A DNA stretch of 64,000 nucleotides from Datura wrightii (taxonomy: Eukaryota; Streptophyta; Magnoliopsida; Solanales; Solanaceae). The notes under the pieces are model-generated. The model was not told the DNA's origin. It saw nothing but the letters and a program-made list of their open reading frames with translations, and did no database searches. This document shows, piece after piece, positions 1 to 10,145 of this stretch. Location: assembly GCA_035772735.1 (NCBI GenBank), contig JASDFA010000006.1, forward strand, positions 70,510,001 through 70,574,000, in the 5' to 3' direction. Positions within the stretch are counted from its first letter, which is position 1; every line of letters begins with the position of its first letter. The translations under genes were made by a program, and so were the position numbers.

Positions 1-36
1 TAAGTTCAAACCCATAGGTTCCCCTTCCTAAGGTTG
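1..36 (+). other. left flank, possible gag remnant of element F
   Basis: Thirty-six bases precede the first LTR. In one frame they read KFKPIGSPS, a stop, then G, which would join in frame to the gag remnant resuming at 54500 (GEAPKMQP). The five bases before the LTR (ggttg, 32-36) resemble but do not equal the five after the last A LTR (ggtga, 54500-54504). This suggests the left half of the target element F. It is inference from a very short stretch. Confidence 0.35.
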
Positions 37-391
37 TGTAATACCCTGAAATATCTAAGATCATACCCGAGGGTTAAAATAGAAAAAATAGGAATTTCTG
101 CACTAGATCATAGGATGATTAATCCAGTGACCCGTGAGGTACACTATGAGCCGTTAGGTGACTGGTGGAGTGAAGGGAGAGTTTGGTTGGATTTTTGTGT
201 CTGAGTGTTGACCACGGGTGAAGCCACGATTCATGGTTAGGGCCATGACTCGTTAGGTTGGATGTGGTCAGGAGTTTTACTTGGATGTTGAAAGGTTTGG
301 CAGTATTCATCACGACTCGTCACCATGAGTAGTGGTGTCCCTTGTGGTGACCATTTGAGGTATCTTTTCTAGTGTTGGCGATGAAAGCAGG
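37..391 (+). repeat. A-family LTR fragment (left part)
   Basis: Begins TGTAATACCC and aligns by eye with the LTR starts at 45020 and 52325, including the shared phrase acccgagggttgaa and the run of cacgagtcgt-like words. It is cut at 391 by element E and resumes at 10146. With 10146-10274 it covers only the first ~485 bases of a ~2.2 kb LTR. The remainder was lost when B inserted and the locus was later deleted. Confidence 0.85.
387..391. repeat. target-site duplication GCAGG, left copy of E
   Basis: GCAGG directly abuts the TG end of element E and is repeated exactly at 10141-10145 on the other side. The host A LTR reads across the two flanks without loss (compare 45370), so this is a genuine insertion duplication. 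Confidence 0.95.
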
Positions 392-1811
392 TGTTCAGTG
401 TTTTGGTTGGGTATAAAACTACACGCAAGTGCACGTGGTCGAACAAGTAGTAAAGTGGCTTAAGTAAGCCAAGTATCGATCCCACAGGGACTGGGATGAA
501 GTGCAATCTGTTCAAGTGTACTATATTTCAATTCTAAAAATGCAGACAACAGTGTAACCAAGAAGTTGATATTTTGATTTCTAATAATTACGCTAAGTCT
601 AAAACAATTATCTAATGTGAGTCTGAACTATGAATGTGAGCATACTGAGGTTAATTGAACATGTAAGGAAATAAATTATCGATATAAATTGGTTAACTTT
701 TCCTCCGGTTGCTAGTCAAGAACTAATGCCAATGGATTAAAACTCTCATATTTAACCCAACTTAAGAATCATGAACCGCCCACCTACATTTATGTGATTA
801 AACGAAATTCATGTTCTAGCCATACAAAACCGGTTCCTTAAATTGACTAATACGACTTTCAGGTATATTTCTATCCTGAAGGTAAATCAATTCTCAATTT
901 TCCGAAACTAAGAAAAGATCATATCCTATTGATTCACAACTTTCCAATTTCTTGCTCTCTCGAGTGAAATCGGACTTTTTAGATGTACATTAATATAGGC
1001 CACACATTAATGCAGTAAGAACAAGAATCAATAGAACAACCATGGAAGAAAAGATGAAAAACCAAAGGATCAATAATCACATTTCATTACAATTGTTCTT
1101 AACCTCAGCAAGAAGAAGAATTAGCCACTCATTTGTGGATTAAACATCGTTAAATGAGTGTTAACCATACAAGCAGTTGAATTAAAGAAGAAGGAGATAG
1201 AGAAAAACCCTGAGATTTTCGTCCCCTCAACTGCCTGTAACCCACGTTCTTGCTCCACCAAGTCAGAATATTGAAAAATGAACCTAAGTGTTCTATTTAT
1301 ACTAGTGGGCATTTTTCCCGGAATAACAAGCAACGTGTCATGGAGTGCATCGCGGAGCACTGCCTCCGTGACATGCCACCGACGCGGACCCTCACTGGAA
1401 ACTGGGGGTCCAGGGAATAAGGCCCAACGTGGCACGGCGTGCAACGCGGAGCCAGGCCACCGTGCCATGGACCCATCGCGAACCCTCACTAGAAATCGGC
1501 TGAAAATTCCCTCTCCAGGCAGAAGGCCTCCGCGATGGCAGCATGACACGGCTCCATCGCGGAGCCCCTTTATTTTGTGCTATCCAATGCCTTGTCCCTT
1601 GCTCACATCCGAGTCCAACCCCGATATCTTCCAACATGCATTTTAGCTTTCCGAAATTACATTTTTCCTGCAAAACATTGCTAATCATGTTGGTTAGTCT
1701 AAATTCACATTTTATTACCAATTACATGAGAATGTATAAACATTGATAGATAAACAAGGCTAAAATGACACCTTTGAGTATCACTTGGGCATATAAATTT
1801 GCCCAAGATCA
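392..1811 (-). repeat. Element E LTR (3' LTR)
   Basis: 1420 bases, TG...CA ends. Near identical to 8722-10140. On the minus strand it starts TGATCTTGGGC with a terminal palindrome, has a CpG-rich hairpin block (about 1330-1590), a TATA box tataaataga (1301-1292) and, near its far end (about 475-500), the 'ccctgtgggatcgata' stretch often seen at the end of Athila/Tat LTRs. Both strands of the hairpin block are open in several frames by composition, which produces spurious ORFs. Confidence 0.95.
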
Positions 1812-1827
1812 CTTACCCCACACTTAA
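1812..1827 (-). other. 3' polypurine tract of element E
   Basis: On the minus strand reads TTAAGTGTGGGGTAAG and abuts the LTR start directly, the expected site of plus-strand priming. The same core recurs at 3547-3562 and 4931-4950. Confidence 0.85.
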
Positions 1828-3546
1828 ATCCTTGTTCGTCCTCGAAGAACAATCTTACACCTTATGCAATTTACATCCCACCCTCGCTACTTTGGTTCGA
1901 CAATTGAGGTTACGGTCATACCGATTATTCATTACAGCAAATCATCAAGAAAACATGCATGGTCCTATCAATGCAATGACCTTCAATACATCAAGACCTC
2001 CTAGACTTAAGAATCGACTCTCGATATTGGCAAACTCATGCAAATCAGCTTATCAAGACATCCGACACGAAAATTAATCTCTCATCAAGCATGTGCCCTC
2101 ACAACAAAAGAGAATTTTCCCCTTTTTGATCATATGAACTCACAAAATTTCAAGCAGGGGCATATAAACACAATTTCGCTCTCTCTCCCAAAAGAATTCA
2201 CATGCATCATGTCATGACCCATAAGCTTGGCTTTAGTGTACTACTCCACTAATATAAAGAAGTGTGATGTAAGATCACGTAGGACTTTAACGGGTTGTAA
2301 TGGAAGCTATCGAACTAGTAAATATTGGGCTAGCCCATAATAGCCACTAGCATCCTTAAGCGCCTTTTCAACACATCCCATCAAACTCATGGACATTGTT
2401 TCTTTCTTCATCCTCCCATTCTTGAAGTTTTTCTTTAGTTTGGCCCATCTTATTAAGCACACTTGACACCACAACAAAGATTATTCATACACCTTCATTA
2501 TAGTTTATTTATAACAAGTGCACCTTCAACCTTTTCTTTTCTTCCATCTCTCTGCTTTTCTTTTCTTTTCACCATTCTCACTCTTTTGACACTTTGGGAA
2601 AATTATTTTCTCTTCTTAAGCGCTTAAGAGTTTTGGATCAACTTTACGGCTAATGAAAAGAAGGGATTAAGCCCGGTTTACACTTTTTGACAAAAGAAAA
2701 AAATAATAGTCTAAAGGCTCAACAGGCTGACTAGGGTACACAATCAAGGTGGGTACGATAATGAAAAATAGAAACTTTTGGTTAAAAACAAAGAAATGCC
2801 TACATCCTTTCCTACAATACACCTCCTTCATTTGGTTTTGTTCACACACCAGGCAAGTTCTAGACACTTCACAATAGCATGGAATAACAAAACCTAACTT
2901 CACACTTATTGCACATGCTCAATTCAAGATGTATTCACAGACTCTTCAATCAGCTAATTACAGGAATTCAAACATTAAGCCTCAATCACACTGAATCGAA
3001 CTCTATGGCCTAGGTATCTCAACATATTTACAAAGTTGCATGCTTTCATACGAATCACCTTTGCATTTCAAATATCACGTACAACATGCAACCATAATTC
3101 TGCAACCATAAAGTAACTACAGGTTTTGGGATGCAACCCACAAAAGAAAAACAACTGAAAGATAATTGAAAAATGTACTCCTAACGACTACATTTCCCTT
3201 AAGACGGTCGTCATCCATCCATCATAGGGAACGGTCACTAACTAGGACTTTGGTTCAATAGGACCATTCTCGGTAAAAGAACCGAAAACAAATGCCGAGA
3301 AACCCAAGAATTGAAATTTTTTTTAAAAATATCGATCATTTCGATTTTAAAAATATCGATCAATTCGATAAACAAACATATGTACAAACTCAGCTAGCAA
3401 CATTCAGCAACACACAACAGTTTCACATATATTTACAATACAGAACAACAACTTACAATCACAAATCACAAGGTCAGAAAATTTTGTTCACAGGCACAAC
3501 AACAGATTAGGACATGCATAACAGCACAACTAGCACCTAACTACTC
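1828..3546 (-). other. 3' untranslated region of element E
   Basis: About 1.7 kb without a credible coding frame. It aligns along its length with 26441-28144 in E' and in patches with 58970-60860 in F, including a TTCCC...GGGAA stem block (about 3195-3235) and a block around 2205-2240 (catgacccataagcttg). A duplicated phrase aaaatatcgatca at about 3326-3370 is longer here than in E'. The short open frames in it differ between copies. Confidence 0.7.
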
Positions 3547-3581
3547 CCACCCCACACTTATCTCGAACACTGTCCCCAGTG
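3547..3581 (-). other. polypurine-like module with GNRA-loop hairpin after ORF3
   Basis: On the minus strand GAACACTG-GGGA-CAGTGTTC (3581-3562) forms a perfect 8-bp stem with a GGGA tetraloop, followed by ATAAGTGTGGGGTGGG. The purine core repeats that of the true polypurine tract at 1812. It lies about 50 bases past the ORF3 stop. Confidence 0.7.
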
Positions 3582-3630
3582 TTCATAAAAAATTAAAATA
3601 GCACAAAAATTGGATGGTGGAACTCCCTGA

Positions 3631-4851
3631 TCAATCAAAGTACTCCACTTCTTCATCAAGTGCTGCTGCTTCATCTCCCATGTCTGAATCACCCCCGTCG
3701 TCATCATCGGACTCCACATCGGAGTCCTCACAATGTGTCTCCTCATCTGTGGGGACATCATCATCTGTGGGCTCTATAAATGCTGGCCCTACTCGGCATA
3801 GAGCCCTGGCATTTTCGCCGAAAGGGTAGTCTAGCTCGAGCTGCCATAGCTCCTCCTCTGTTGCTGGCCTCCCGCCTATCCTCAGCTGGAGCATCTGCAT
3901 CCCGTACATGCGAGCCATGTACTGATCATCCCGAGCATGTCGCTCGGCAAGTGTAAGAACAGGCCCGTGGGTGGTGTCGGGTGCCTTAGTTTTAGTGATA
4001 TTTAAGGCCCGCCGCTCCATCTGCGGGATGAAGTCAAGGGCCTCTTCCTCAACATCTAGGCCCCTCAGGAAGGTGGTGAGTAGCCCACCAAATCCGTATC
4101 TGTGCCCCTGATGCAATCGGGCTCTCTTCATGGCGGAGATAATCACCGTCCCCACGTTGATCTCCAACCCTTTCATCAGGGCGTACACCAGGCATACACG
4201 ATCCCAGGTTACATCCTTCATATGTACCCCCGAGATTAGGCAGGAACAGACGATCTTTAGCCATATTCTGGCTTCCCTGTTCATCTGTGAATAGGGAAAA
4301 GTCTGATGGTAGCCCCTCTCCTTGTGTCTGCTCCATCTAGCTGTCGATCGGGTCCCACACAAGGTGCGTCTGATGTCCGCATACGGTGGAGTGATGTTCA
4401 GCTGTCGAAGCACGTGGGCGTCTGTGTCCCACGCCCCTATGATAGCATTGAGGTGGTGGGGCTCAAATGTGACTATTTGCCCTCTGATTTTTATGGTGTG
4501 ACTTCTAAGCGTCGGGTTCCAGTTGGCATAGAATTCCCGAATCAGGTGCAGGTTGCATTCCTTGGGCTCTTCAAAGATGAAATTGAGCCCGGCTGCCTCG
4601 ATCCGGTGTACAATCATAGGGAACTCTTGTGCCAACGGTTCCCGAGCTATGTGTTCCTCGGGGAAGTACTTACTTTCTTTGTGCTTTGCGTACCACTTCT
4701 TCCCCTCTTCCATCACCCACCTGGTTCCGTATTGGTGGCGTTGGCCACGTGGAACCGCTGGTGCTGCTGGGACTGTTGTGCCCAGTCTGATTCGCTTTCT
4801 TCCAGCGCCAGATGTTGATGCGCCTTTCCCTTTTTCTTGCCTGCTTGCCAT
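3631..4851 (-). CDS. Element E ORF3, putative plant transposon protein family (PF20167-like)
   Basis: Intact frame of 406 codons. I start at ATG 4851-4849 (MASRQEKGKG), five bases after a splice-acceptor-like TTGACAG; an upstream TTG is not needed. The N-terminus is basic and Ser/Gly rich. The middle holds the block HLIREFYANW...HTIKIRGQIVTFEPHHLNAI and then REARIWLKIVCSCL...GLEINVGTVI, which I recognise as the 'putative plant transposon protein' domain found next to Athila-type gag genes. The last ~55 residues are very acidic. I see no signal peptide or membrane segment, so it does not look like a classical envelope protein. Function unknown. That it stays open while gag-protease is broken suggests recent need or chance. 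The Ser-rich antisense frame at 3614-3829 is the shadow of the acidic tail. Confidence 0.85.
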   Translation of the reverse strand: MASRQEKGKGASTSGAGRKRIRLGTTVPAAPAVPRGQRHQYGTRWVMEEGKKWYAKHKESKYFPEEHIAREPLAQEFPMIVHRIEAAGLNFIFEEPKECNLHLIREFYANWNPTLRSHTIKIRGQIVTFEPHHLNAIIGAWDTDAHVLRQLNITPPYADIRRTLCGTRSTARWSRHKERGYHQTFPYSQMNREARIWLKIVCSCLISGVHMKDVTWDRVCLVYALMKGLEINVGTVIISAMKRARLHQGHRYGFGGLLTTFLRGLDVEEEALDFIPQMERRALNITKTKAPDTTHGPVLTLAERHARDDQYMARMYGMQMLQLRIGGRPATEEELWQLELDYPFGENARALCRVGPAFIEPTDDDVPTDEETHCEDSDVESDDDDGGDSDMGDEAAALDEEVEYFD

Positions 4852-4856
4852 TTTAC

Positions 4857-5548
4857 CTGTCAACCCAAGTAGACAAGATCAATGTTAAGCCAATGAATAT
4901 TAACTTCTACTAAGGTCGGGTTAAGCTAGGCTACCCCACACTTAGTCCTTAGCCAAAATTACAACATTCCGGCAAGATCATGCTTATTTACACAAATAAA
5001 CAACCAACTATACAAACATGCTTAGTGCATACGAAGAATTCGACGGTATATATTCTATGTACTACTCATACTTCGTACAGCTTACCACAATCATTACCCT
5101 CGATAACATTTTACTCCATCGCACTTAGCAAGGAAAAACAAAGAAACAAAAAAAACAAGAATTTATCTACACGAACCTATACAACTCACCCAATTCTTGC
5201 AAATTTCACTATTCCCCTAACCCGAGAATCCGTCGGTCTTTTAACATCATAACAATTAGCACATCGACTCATCTCACTCAACATGTACAACCCGGCATGA
5301 ATTTCACAAGTTCACTACATTTTTCCACTTCAAATTCAAAAAGAAGCCCTAGATATGATTGTATCAACAAAATTTGATTAAATTATGCAATTAACGAGTT
5401 CAAGCAATCACCATGATACTCCGAACATCCATCAACACTAATTCAATTGAATTCACGCTTAATTTCTACTTAGGACAAACTTAGCTCACATCACATGCTC
5501 AATATCGAAGAAAATCGATAAGAAATGAGATGGAATCGGAGAACATAC
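4857..5548 (-). other. predicted intron in the ORF3 leader (element E)
   Basis: On the minus strand the donor reads CAAG|GTATGT (exon end 5549) and the acceptor TTGACAG|GTAAAATGG (intron end 4857), giving 692 bases, AT-rich, with a branch-like GCTTAAC about 30 bases upstream of the acceptor. The same sites are kept in E' (24435-25129). It is a prediction from sequence only. Confidence 0.5.
4931..4957 (-). repeat. third polypurine-like module, inside the predicted intron
   Basis: On the minus strand TTTGGCTAAGGACTAAGTGT then GGGGTAG repeats the hairpin plus TAAGTGTGGGGT pattern of 1812 and 3547. It lies about 80 bases upstream of the ORF3 start. Confidence 0.6.
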
Positions 5549-5900
5549 CTTGAAATTGAAGAATTGAAGGAAACTCAATGAATTTCTTGGTCTATTCCGT
5601 GTCACGTTGAAGGGGGAGGGGTTTTAGGGAGTTTCGTCGCGGAGTGTGTGAGAAATGAGGAAAATTGAGGGGGATTCGGGGTTTAAAAGTGGAAAAATCA
5701 CGCGGGTCACCAGGTGACCCTGTGTGACCCATCGCGATATACATAGCAACGTGTCACGGAGGGCATCGCAGAGCACTGCCTCCGTGACACGGAGCTGTCG
5801 CGAGGGCGTTCTGGAATTTTTTTAAAATTTCAAATTTATACCTCAACGTGTCACGGAGGGTAACGCGGAGGACCTCCTCCGTGACACGGAGCTATTGCCC
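5549..5900 (-). promoter_or_regulatory. candidate internal promoter for ORF3 (element E)
   Basis: Reading leftward: hairpin with arms CGTGTCACGGAGG / CCTCCGTGACACG (5888-5847), a second (5791-5750), a palindrome GGGTCACC-A-GGTGACCC (5720-5704) absent from E', a TATA-like TTTTAAAC (5688-5681), then a pyrimidine-rich leader up to the splice donor at 5549. The hairpins match the one at the same place relative to the TATA box in the LTR. Promoter activity is inferred. Confidence 0.5.
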
Positions 5901-6132
5901 TAGCTCACTGTTCTGACACTTTTTATTGATTTTCATACCTCGAATTTTCCTTTGCGAGTCCTTGCATAATTTCCCTCCGTTCGACCTGAAATTCATTCTA
6001 CTACAAGAAATTGGTTAGAATTATAGGTTTCACTCTAAATAAAAATAAAAACAAAATTAAAAACTAAAATTTTTGTTGTTAATTCAAGAAAAAGAAAAAG
6101 AAAAATCTATTCACAATTTACAACGAAAAATT

Positions 6133-6182
6133 TTCACGGGTTGCCTCCCGTGCAGCGCCTGGTTTACCATCGCAGTTCGACG
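6133..6182 (-). other. paired hairpins after the protease stop
   Basis: About 10 bases after the end of protease the minus strand contains CACGGG-AGGCAA-CCCGTG, a perfect 6-bp stem with a 6-base loop (6150-6133), preceded by TGGTAAACCAGGC. E' keeps the stem exactly, and F keeps GGGAGGAAACCC at 55800-55812. Probably a conserved RNA element of the lineage. Confidence 0.6.
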
Positions 6183-6191
6183 TCATTCAGC

Positions 6192-8600
6192 TCAGTTGTC
6201 CTCTAGGGTGATGGACGATTTCTCTCGACCACCGTCCTCCCCCCAGTAGTGCTTACACCGTTCTGGTGGTTTTCCCAATAACTCTCGTGAATCCTTAATC
6301 TGCTCATCATTGACTTGATCAATCACATTGATCACCGCGAGTTCTTCGTACACAGTCGGGAGCTTGGGTGCCTTGTACACATCGAACAGTTCCACCTTGT
6401 CGTGTGCTCGCATTGTTAGCTGCCCCGCAGCTACATCAATCAGCGCTTTCCCGGTCGCCAAGAAAGGACGTCCCAAAATAAATGGGACTTCCGCGTCTGG
6501 TTCAAAATCCAGCACGACGAAATCTACCGGGAAGATCAGGGAGCCAAGTTGCACTAGAACGTCCTCCACAATGCCATCAGGTCTGGCTAAGGACCGATCT
6601 GCCAATTGCAAGATCACTGTTGTGGGTCTAGGACTCCCTAGACCCAGCTTTTTGAATACCGATGACGGCATCAAATTAATGCTCGCTCCCAAATCATACA
6701 ATCCACGAGCTCGGATACTCTGCCCAATAGTAATCTATATAGTAAATCTTCCAGGGTCTTTGAGCTTTGTGGGCAGTCGGTTTTGTATCCGAGAAGTGCA
6801 TTCCTCCGTGAGAGCCACCATAGCATACTCAGTCAACCGACTTTTGTTTGCCACGTTGTCCTTTATATACTTGGCTCATTTTGGCACTCCTTGCAAAACA
6901 TCAACAAGAGGTAAGTTATGTACCTATTTCAGCACCTCCATGAATTTCTTGAAGCACGCCTCCTCCTTGTGTTTCTTTAATCGTTGGGGGAACTGGGGTG
7001 GTGGTCTTTCTGATTCCGCTTCCTTAGTCTTCCCCCTCTCATCACTTTTCTCCCTCTCGACTTCTGCTGCTCCCGATTGTTGAGGTGGTCTTTCTGGTTC
7101 CACCTCTTTTAGCTGCAAACCACTCCTTGTGGTCACCGCATTCACCTGCTTGGGGTTGGGATCTATGTCACTCGGAAGTCCTCCTCTAGGTCTGGTGTTT
7201 TGGGCTCCAGCAAATTGCCCAAATTGATATTCAAGTGCCTTGGTAGCTAACTGGTTGTTTTTCACCTCGGCTGCCAATTTCACATAGTCAGCCTGCAATT
7301 GAGCTTGATTAGCTATCATAGTCTTGAACATCTCCTTACTGCTGCGTGATGGTGGTGGAGGAGGTGCATTGTTGTTTCTGAATTATGCTTGATAATTCTG
7401 CTGTCCTCCTTGGTTCCTTTGCACACCCTGACTCGAAATCTGCCCCTGATGGTTGTTGCTACCCCAGGAGAAATTCGGGTGATTCCTCCAATTGGAATTG
7501 TAGCTGTTGCCATACTGTTGGTGGTTGTTCCTTTGTACATTTCCCACAAAGTTCACCGAGTTAGGATTAGCTCCACAACACTCAGCTGAGTGCTCACTGC
7601 TTCCACACACTTCACACCAAATCTGCTGCACTGCATTAACTGGGGCTTGAGGCTGGTTCGTTGTCATGTTACTGAAGTGGGTGTTGAGTTGATTCTATAA
7701 AGCACTATCTGTGCAGCAATAGCTGTAAACCCATCCACTTCTAGAACTCCTGCTGCTTTCCTTGTCCCTCCTCTTGACGAATCAGCATTCCATTCCGGAT
7801 TGCCCTACGAAATATGGTTCAACAAGGTATACAGCTCCTCATAAGTTTTTTCCAGCGCTTGTCCCCCTGCTGCTGAGTCTAGAAATATTTTTGTATGGGG
7901 TTCCAAACCCTCTATAAAAGTGTGCACCATCACATCATTGGATTGATGATGATGAGGATAATCCCGCAACATGGACTTGAATCTCTCCCAAGCCTGATAT
8001 AGATTCTCTCCCTCTCTCTGTTTGAAACTTAGAATTTGACTTCTAAGTCTTGCTGTTTTACCAGAGGGAAAAAATCGTATCAAGAACTTCCTTGCAAGAT
8101 CATCCCAGGTAGAAATAGAATTAGGTGGCTCAGCTTTCAACCACCTCTTGGCTTCTCCCAATAGTGAAAATGGGAACAATGTAAGCCGGATGTAATCTGA
8201 TGACACTCCAGCGGGGATATAAGTGTCACTTATCTCCAAAAAATTTTGGAGATGCTGCTGTGGATCTTCATGAGGGAGACCTGTAAACTTCCCGCTCGTG
8301 TGCAGCAATTGCACCATGTTCTGCTTAAGTTCGAACCTCCCTCCTAGCTCAGGTTTGCGGATGCTAGATGTGACATTATTAGCATGTGGGATTGCCACCT
8401 CGCGAACCGGCCGAGCTGCTACTTCTTCGGGCACTAACATTGCCCGTACTACCGGTGGATTCTATTGTTGCTCCATGATTGTCTGTCTGAGAAACTGCAG
8501 CTTTCTTTCTAGAGCTTCTCTCCGCTGACGATGAAATAATCTTTCTGGCTCCAAATACGAGTCCACCAGCTCCTTATCTCTTGCCAGTGTTCAACAGAGA
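6192..8600 (-). pseudogene. gag-pro: Element E gag-protease (Athila-like), broken by stops
   Basis: Gag (about 8600-6924) shows the retrotransposon gag domain (LLGEAKRWLKAEPPNSISTW, then a REGENLYQAWERFKSML block) and a CCHC zinc knuckle (CEVCGSSEHSAECC, C-X2-C-X4-H-X4-C) near 7600. Protease (about 6750-6192) has the retropepsin active site DLGASINLMP and the flap-side ILGRPFLATG. Stops interrupt the frame near 8463, at 7383 (CAA to TAA compared with E') and twice between about 6915 and 6730. The predicted ATG is not recognisable. The frame ends 'TLEDN' with a stop, and no reverse transcriptase follows. Confidence 0.88.
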
Positions 8601-8696
8601 TTAAATCTACAAAATATAGGCTAAGACCAAGTTGTCAACACTAAGAAAATAAAAATATAGTAAATTTACACTTAAGACAAATTCACCAATTGCCAA

Positions 8697-8715
8697 GTCC
8701 CTGGCAACGGCGCCA
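8697..8715 (-). other. primer binding site, tRNA-Asp type
   Basis: On the minus strand TGGCGCCGTTGCCAGGGAC, six bases inside the LTR end at 8722. It complements the 3' end of plant tRNA-Asp (recalled ...CCCCGGCAACGGCGCCA) with one mismatch. This primer is typical of Athila elements. Confidence 0.8.
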
Positions 8716-8721
8716 AAAACT

Positions 8722-10140
8722 TGTTCGGTGTTTTGGTTGGGTATAAAACTACACGCAAGTGCACGTGGTCGAACAAGTAGTAAAGAGGCTTAAGTAAGCC
8801 AAGTATCGATCCCACAGGGACTGGGATGAAGTGCAATCTGTTCAGGTGTACTATATTTCAATTCTAAAAATGCAGACAACAGTGTAACCAAGAAGTTGAT
8901 ATTTTGATTTCTAATAATTATGCTAAGTCTAAAACAATTATCTAATGTGAGTCTGAACTATGAATGTGAGCATACTGAGGTTAATTGAACATGTAAGGAA
9001 ATAAATTATCGATATAAATTGGTTAACTTTTCCTCCGGTTGCTAGTCAAGAACTAATGCCAATGGATTAAAACTCTCGTATTTAACCCAACTTAAGAATC
9101 ATGAACCGCCCACCTACATTTCTGTGATTAAACGAAATTCATGTTCTAGCCATACAAAACCGGTTCCTTAAATTGACTAATACCACTTTCAGGTATATTT
9201 CTATCCTGAAGGTAAATCAATTCTCAATTTTCCCAAACTAAGAAAAGATCATATCCTATTGATTCACAACTTTCCAATTTCTTGCTCTCTCAAGTGAAAC
9301 TGGACTTTTTAGATGTACATTAATATAGGCCACACATTAATGCAGTAAGAACAAGATCAATAGAACAACCATGGAAGAAAAGATGAAAAACCAAAGGATC
9401 AATAATCACATTTCATTACAATTGTTCTTAACCTCAGCAAGAAGAAGAATTAGCCACTCATTTGTGGATTAAACATCGTTAAATGAGTGTTAAACATACA
9501 AGCAATTGAATTAAAGAAGAAGGATATAGAGAAAAACCCTGAGATTTTCGTCCCCTCAACTGCCTGTAACCCACGTTCTTGCTCCACCAAGTAAGAATAT
9601 TGAAAAATGAACCTAAGTGTTCTATTTATACTAGTGGGAATTTTTCCCGGAATAACAAGCAACGTGTCACGGAGTGCATCGCGGAGCACTGCCTCCGTGA
9701 CACGCCACCGACGCAAACCCTCACTGGAAACTGGGGGTCCAGGGAATAAGGCCCAACGTGGCACGGCGTGCAACGCGGAGCCAGGCCACCATGCCATGGA
9801 CCCATCGCGAACCCTCACTGGAAATCGGCTGAAAACTCCCTCTCCAGGCAGAAGGCCTCCGCGATGGCAGCGTGACACGGCTCCATCACGGAGCCCCTTT
9901 ATTTTGTGCTTTCCAATGCCTTGTCCCTTGCTCACATCCGAGTCCAACCCCGATATCTTCCAACATGCATTTTAGCTTCCCGAAATTACATTTTTACTGC
10001 AAAACAATGCTAATCATGTTGATTAGTATAAATTCACATTTTATTACCAATTACATGAGAATGTATAAACATTGATAGATAAACAAGGCTAAAATGACAC
10101 CTTTTAGTATCACTTGGGCATATAAATTTGCCCAAGATCA
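8722..10140 (-). repeat. Element E LTR (5' LTR, promoter copy)
   Basis: 1419 bases with TG...CA ends, near identical to 392-1811. On the minus strand the order is terminal palindrome (10138-10115), CpG-rich hairpin block (about 9900-9655) ending in the hairpin at 9704-9663, then TATA box tataaataga at 9630-9621, so transcription should begin near 9590. This is the element's promoter. Confidence 0.95.
9621..9630 (-). promoter_or_regulatory. LTR TATA box of element E
   Basis: Minus strand TATAAATAGA in the AT-rich stretch just after the CpG-rich hairpin block. The identical word is present in the other E LTR (1301-1292) and in the E' LTR (about 28671-28680). Confidence 0.7.
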
Positions 10141-10145
10141 GCAGG
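10141..10145. repeat. target-site duplication GCAGG, right copy of E
   Basis: Exact repeat of 387-391, immediately after the CA end of element E. Confidence 0.95.

Larger units (their letters stand above)
392..10140 (-). mobile_element. Element E: complete non-autonomous Athila-like LTR retrotransposon
   Basis: A 9.75 kb element with two LTRs (392-1811 and 8722-10140), 5-bp duplication GCAGG, a tRNA-Asp-type primer site, gag and protease (about 8600-6192), a spacer, ORF3 (4851-3631), a 1.8 kb 3' UTR and a polypurine tract. It is transcribed leftward. No reverse transcriptase, RNase H or integrase sequence is visible, and the missing segment is the same in its sister copy E' (21883-29585). 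Gag-protease carries several stops; ORF3 is open. The two LTRs differ at about 33 of 1420 positions by hand count. Such an element needs replication enzymes in trans. Confidence 0.93.

Noticed and set aside
3614..3829. Ser-rich 71-residue open frame on the plus strand
   Set aside because: It is the antisense shadow of the acidic Asp/Glu tail of ORF3 (codons GAT/GAC/GAG read as ATC/GTC/CTC and TCA/TCC in other frames). The same shadow appears in E' at 26156-26371.
3631..4851. ORF3 as a classical envelope protein
   Set aside because: Its position after gag-protease recalls the env-like ORF of Athila elements, but I see no signal peptide, membrane segment or cleavage-type features; the protein is basic at the start and acidic at the end.
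4306..4888. Open frames of 170 and 111 codons opposite ORF3
   Set aside because: They overlap the well-supported ORF3 on the other strand, have no recognisable domain and are broken differently in E'.
6328..7083. 251-codon plus-strand frame opposite element E protease
   Set aside because: Antisense to the conserved protease; a similar antisense frame (23038-23700) appears in E' for the same codon-composition reason.
8697..8715. Possible tRNA gene
   Set aside because: Only the 18-19 bases complementary to the tRNA 3' end are present, with no cloverleaf, so it is a primer binding site. The same holds for the TGGTATCAGAGC sites.
9450..9947. 165-codon minus-strand frame inside the E LTR
   Set aside because: It runs over the LTR promoter and hairpin block, differs in length in each LTR copy (142 codons at 1121-1549) and has no domain. 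Better explained by GC-rich palindromes lacking stops.
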